Source of the DNA: Planctomycetales bacterium
Lineage (GTDB): Bacteria; Planctomycetota; SZUA-567
Direction: 5' to 3'
NCBI GenBank assembly: GCA_025997475.1
Contig: BNUQ01000005.1
Span: 30,401-94,400, forward strand
Length of the DNA: 64,000 nt
This document shows, piece by piece, positions 61,456 through 64,000 of this stretch. The notes beneath the pieces were generated by a model. That model saw only the letters and a program-made list of their open reading frames with translations. It ran no database searches and was not told the origin of the DNA. Within the stretch, counting starts at the first letter, position 1, and the number at the start of each line of letters is the position of its first letter. The translations under genes were made by a program, and so were the position numbers.

Positions 61456-62016
61456 TTATTCTCGGGGCTTGCCGACCACAAAAACCGGCGCCAATTTTGG
61501 GGACGCCGTAAGCAATTTAAGCGCCGCCAGCGCCAGCGTGAAATCCACCATACTGTGCGCCAAGCCGCACAGCCCGACCAACAGCAATATCGAGGGGACG
61601 GAAGTAAAGGCGCCGGACGCGTTGCCGTCCATATAAAAAAAACAGACCACGGTAACTTCGACCCAGACGTGAATTATCCCGATAACGAGCGAAAATAATT
61701 GTGCGCGGAAAAGCGACGACAAAACTTCCGGTCGGTATTGCAAATACCACGCGCCAAGCAGAGCAAAAATGCCGTGGGACGCGGCGCGTAAAACAACCAC
61801 CGCGGGAAAACCGCCGCAAGCAAAACCGAGCGTGGTGCCGGCGGCGACCGTCAGCGCGGCGAGGGGCGAAATAAACATCGCGATAAAAATCGGCGTATGA
61901 CAAGCGAGCGTGAACGACGCCGGCTCCAACGCATATTTCACCGGCGAAAACGGAATGACCGCGCCGGCGACAAACAACAGCGCGATGAAAAGCATTTTAG
62001 TTGACGACGCGGACAT
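61456..62016 (-). CDS. Integral membrane protein, possibly ECF-type transporter substrate component
   Basis: A 186-residue protein with about five or six hydrophobic helices. It has VKYALEPASFTLACHTPIFIAMFISPLAALTVAAGTTLGF and LRAASHGIFALLGAWYL. That pattern resembles small S-component-like membrane proteins of ECF vitamin transporters, which I recall mainly from Firmicutes. No ATPase or EcfT gene is nearby, so it may share a module encoded elsewhere. The start is taken at MSASSTKM (62016), with AGGAA upstream. Confidence 0.55.
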   Translation of the reverse strand: MSASSTKMLFIALLFVAGAVIPFSPVKYALEPASFTLACHTPIFIAMFISPLAALTVAAGTTLGFACGGFPAVVVLRAASHGIFALLGAWYLQYRPEVLSSLFRAQLFSLVIGIIHVWVEVTVVCFFYMDGNASGAFTSVPSILLLVGLCGLAHSMVDFTLALAALKLLTASPKLAPVFVVGKPRE

Positions 62017-62465
62017 AAAGGTTCCTCGTGGTTTGGCGGTTGCTTTATTCAACTGCCACGCCTTTTAAGGCGTGGTGAGCGGGCAAAAAAAAAAGAAATG
62101 GGCTTTAGCCCAAAATAAAAAATGTGGTTTCATTCCACCGGCTTTAGCCGAATTTTTGTTTGGGCTAAAGCCCATTTTAGAGAAAGCGCTAACCACGCGC
62201 TAAAGCGCGTGGCAATTGGATAGAGCGTTTCCAAGCGGTATTTCTTCGCGTCCGCCGCGCCTCCGTGAGAGAGAAAAAAATTAGGCGACAATTATCGGCG
62301 TTTAATAGACCTGTTCTAAACCTACGAGTGAGCAAATGTTCGTGTCTAATTTTTCGTGCCGCCAGGAAAAATGACGAAGCAATACCGAGAGTATTGCAAG
62401 GAATTTTGACGCGGCGGGACGGAAAATTAGCCGAAAATTTGCCGCGAATTGGTTGTCGAACAGGT
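62017..62465. other. Repeat-filled gap between waaA and the membrane protein gene
   Basis: No gene. It holds a long CTCTATTCAATTG element (62042-62227), a short CTCTGTG-type segment (62228-62290) and a separate inverted-repeat element (62304-62469). Confidence 0.72.
62042..62227. repeat. CTCTATTCAATTG inverted-repeat element, expanded copy
   Basis: Ends GCTTTATTCAACTGCCACGCC and GCGTGGCAATTGGATAGAGC. It carries an extra pair of hairpins (two GGGCTTTAGCCC/GGGCTAAAGCCC and one CGGCTTTAGCCG), making it about 40 bp longer than other copies. Confidence 0.9.
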
Positions 62466-62469
62466 CTAA
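62304..62469. repeat. AGACCTGTTC inverted-repeat element
   Basis: Terminal AGACCTGTTC (62307-62316) and GAACAGGTCT (62458-62467). Between them TCGTGCCGCCAGGAAAAATG faces GACGCGGCGGGACG, with AATACCGAGAGTATT at the centre. The right end contains the waaA stop codon. Confidence 0.8.
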
Positions 62470-63779
62470 TTATGCGCGATTACCCCCTCCACCACCTCGA
62501 CCACACGGCGGCTCGCGCCCTGCAACGCCAACAAGGCGGCGCGGGCGCGGGCACCCCGCGCCGACGACAGCGCTTCGCGCACCGCGCCGGTCAGTCGCTC
62601 GACCAACGCCGCGCCGGTCAAATTTTCCGCCGCGACCGGCACAATCGTTATCGCGTCCGCCGCCCGCAACGCCGCGACGGTTTCGGTGAAATTGCAATAA
62701 CTGTCGCCGATGACCGTCGGTTTCGCCAAGCCGCACGGCTCCGCCATATTTTGCCCGCCGTGCGGAATTAACGTGCCGCCGACAAACACCGCGTCCGCCG
62801 CCGCGTAAAATTTCGCGAGTTCCCCCAGCGTATCGACGACGACAATCTCCGCCCCGCCCGCGCTTTCGCTAATTTGACTTCGGCGCAGAACTTTTCCATA
62901 AGCGCCCGCCCGCGCGACGACTTCGCCGACCCGTTCGGGATGGCGCGGGGCGATGAGCAATTTCAACGCCGGGATTTCGGCGCGCAATTTTTGCCAAACC
63001 GCAAGCACCGTTTCGTCTTCGCCGCGGTGCGTGCTTCCCGCGACGAGCAATTGCGTTTCGACTTGTAATAATCGCCGGTATTGCGCGGCGATTTCCGGTT
63101 GGAGAAGCGTGGGGATTTGGTCGAATTTGACGTTGCCGTTGACGCGGATTTTCGCCGCTTCGACGCCGACGCTTTTCAGCCGCTCGGCGTATTCGGCGGT
63201 TTGCGCCAACCACGCCGCCGGCGCGTTAAACGCCCAGACCAGCCACCGCCGCAAAAATTCGTAGCGGGCAAGACGGGCGTATTGCGCCGCGCTTTTGGCG
63301 GTTATCCGCGCGTTCGCCACGACGACCGGCACGCGGCAGAGTTCGGCGTGATACAAAAAAAGTGGCCAGATTTCGAGTTCCATTAAAACGACGGCGCGGG
63401 GGCGCAGACGCGCGAAAAAGCGTTCGACCCAAGCGTCGCCGTCGAGCGGATAATAGGCGACGCGGTGGGCGCCGAATTTTTTCGCCGCGACTTCGCGCGC
63501 CGTGACGGTGCCGACGGAAACGAACACGTCCCAGTCGGAATGCCGCGCGGAAAATTCTTCGACGATGCTTTGCGCCGCCAGCGCCTCGCCGACCGAAACG
63601 GCGTGGACGAGCAGGCACGGGCGCGAGACGTCGCGCAACGGCGCGTGCCCGAATTTTTCACTTTTCCGGTCGCCGTATTTGCGCGGGTGGCGAAGCAGAT
63701 ACAGCCGAAACGCCAACGGCGCGAACAAGCGATACGCGCCGGCGACAAGAGCCGATAGGAAAGAGTTGAGGTATGACAT
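62466..63779 (-). CDS. waaA: 3-deoxy-D-manno-octulosonic-acid (Kdo) transferase
   Basis: A 437-residue GT30 enzyme. It has an N-terminal membrane helix and HPRKYGDRKSEKFG, then LLVHAVSVGEALAAQSIVEEF, YYPLDGDAWVERFF, LMELEIWPLF, NGNVKFDQ, AGSTHRGED, APRHPERV and the C-terminal VGGTLIPHGGQNMAEPCGLAKP. It adds Kdo to lipid A precursor at the cytoplasmic face of the inner membrane, supporting a lipopolysaccharide-bearing outer membrane. The last residues and the stop codon lie in the end of an inverted-repeat element. Confidence 0.94.
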   Translation of the reverse strand: MSYLNSFLSALVAGAYRLFAPLAFRLYLLRHPRKYGDRKSEKFGHAPLRDVSRPCLLVHAVSVGEALAAQSIVEEFSARHSDWDVFVSVGTVTAREVAAKKFGAHRVAYYPLDGDAWVERFFARLRPRAVVLMELEIWPLFLYHAELCRVPVVVANARITAKSAAQYARLARYEFLRRWLVWAFNAPAAWLAQTAEYAERLKSVGVEAAKIRVNGNVKFDQIPTLLQPEIAAQYRRLLQVETQLLVAGSTHRGEDETVLAVWQKLRAEIPALKLLIAPRHPERVGEVVARAGAYGKVLRRSQISESAGGAEIVVVDTLGELAKFYAAADAVFVGGTLIPHGGQNMAEPCGLAKPTVIGDSYCNFTETVAALRAADAITIVPVAAENLTGAALVERLTGAVREALSSARGARARAALLALQGASRRVVEVVEGVIAHN

Positions 63780-63780
63780 T

Positions 63781-63842
63781 TTTAATTCACCATTAACAAT
63801 TAAAAATTAACAATGGCGGAGTTTGAGGGTAAAAACCGCTTC
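63781..63842. repeat. Heptad-arm element, left half only
   Basis: ATTCACCATTAACAATTAAAAATTAACAATGG then GCGGAGTTTGAGGGTAAAAACC and GCTTCGC; the right arm is missing and a different repeat begins instead. It lies upstream of waaA. Confidence 0.75.
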
Positions 63843-63880
63843 GCTCTTAATTGCCCCGCGATTTAGCGGGGGCTATTAGG
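63843..63880. repeat. Truncated CTCTATTCAATTG element interrupted by IS end
   Basis: CTCTTAATTGCCCCGCGATTTAGCGGGGGC matches the left end of the 45405 copy. It stops where the IS sequence begins (about 63876). Confidence 0.7.
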
Positions 63881-63886
63881 TCGTGT

Positions 63887-64000
63887 TCACTTTAATTGTC
63901 GTAGCAGTTCGCAAATCATCGTGAACATAACGAAGGCGGAATAGACGGTGTCAAGTTTGTCGTAGCGGGTAAACACTCGCCGGAACCCTTTGATTTTACG
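63887..64000 (-). mobile_element. IS5-like transposase, C-terminal end (cut by window edge)
   Basis: The minus strand reads 37 codons and a TGA stop: RKIKGFRRVFTRYDKL, then DTVYSAFVMFTMICELLRQLK. The F-RVxTRYDKL motif near the C-terminus is typical of DDE transposases of the IS5/IS427 group. The rest of the element is outside the window. The segment AGGTCGTGTTCACTTT (about 63878-63893) may be the terminal inverted repeat, overlapping the gene end. Confidence 0.82.

Overview
The window looks like chromosome of an uncultivated, GC-rich, anaerobic, diderm (Gram-negative type) bacterium. The outer membrane is implied by waaA (Kdo transfer to lipid A), two MCE/MlaD proteins and a lipoprotein. MurE carries the DNPR motif of meso-diaminopimelate-adding enzymes. 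Anaerobic or microaerobic life is suggested by a two-iron superoxide reductase, a hydroxyacyl-CoA-dehydratase-type activator and a DUF362 protein with two 4Fe-4S motifs. The phylum cannot be fixed from this sequence; the PVC superphylum is a guess, not a result.

Layout. 1-7100 (minus): obg 5' end, HgdC/BadF-type activator, DUF362 ferredoxin, DUF3298 protein, two MlaD proteins without their ABC transporter, and a metallophosphoesterase. 7500-11050 (plus): J-domain protein, pyrD, murE. 11051-12915 (minus): a glycosyltransferase remnant and rimO. 13000-24400 (plus): nadA, sbcC, a single-chain N6-methylase with a possible nuclease domain, holA, ugd, rsmD. 24383-25160 (minus): a MazF-type toxin-antitoxin pair and the 4.5S SRP RNA, whose promoter appears to overlap the ispE start codon. 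25191-29850 (plus): ispE, ACT protein plus PaaK-type ligase, an orphan antitoxin-like gene, bioA. 29925-31862 (minus): a hybrid histidine kinase. 32035-39362 (plus): FmdB-type zinc ribbon, S41 protease, tyrS, a GT87 glycosyltransferase and a lone 2-oxoacid dehydrogenase E2. 39775-45290 (minus): ankyrin lipoprotein with an unusual leader, PIN toxin-antitoxin module, glycogen branching enzyme, HTH-EIIA protein. 45619-55833 (minus): a Tad/Flp-type secretion locus (cpaB, FHA-CpaF, tadB, tadC, FHA membrane protein, pseudokinase, second CpaF). 56073-64000 (minus): secreted protein of unknown function, superoxide reductase, second hybrid kinase, membrane protein, waaA, and the end of an IS5-like transposase.

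Two features stand out. First, nearly every intergenic gap holds a member of a dispersed repeat family: tandem 7-bp units, a core with a GCGC-GAA-GCGC hairpin, then mostly the complementary 7-bp units. The 7-mers come in several sequence dialects, usually matched between the two arms. Other families are also present: a 143-186 bp inverted-repeat element in five full or nearly full copies, GC-rich hairpin clusters, CTCTGTG-type repeats and others. Second, the Tad locus is wired with phosphopeptide-recognition (FHA) domains on a CpaF ATPase and on a membrane protein, beside a membrane-anchored kinase homologue that lacks the catalytic Asp and the DFG motif.

Other notable points are a GT87 gene that begins with a copied E2 translation start and carries a C12 tract, and an ankyrin lipoprotein gene preceded by a 111-nt hairpin and two intrinsic terminators, the second of which touches its ribosome binding site.
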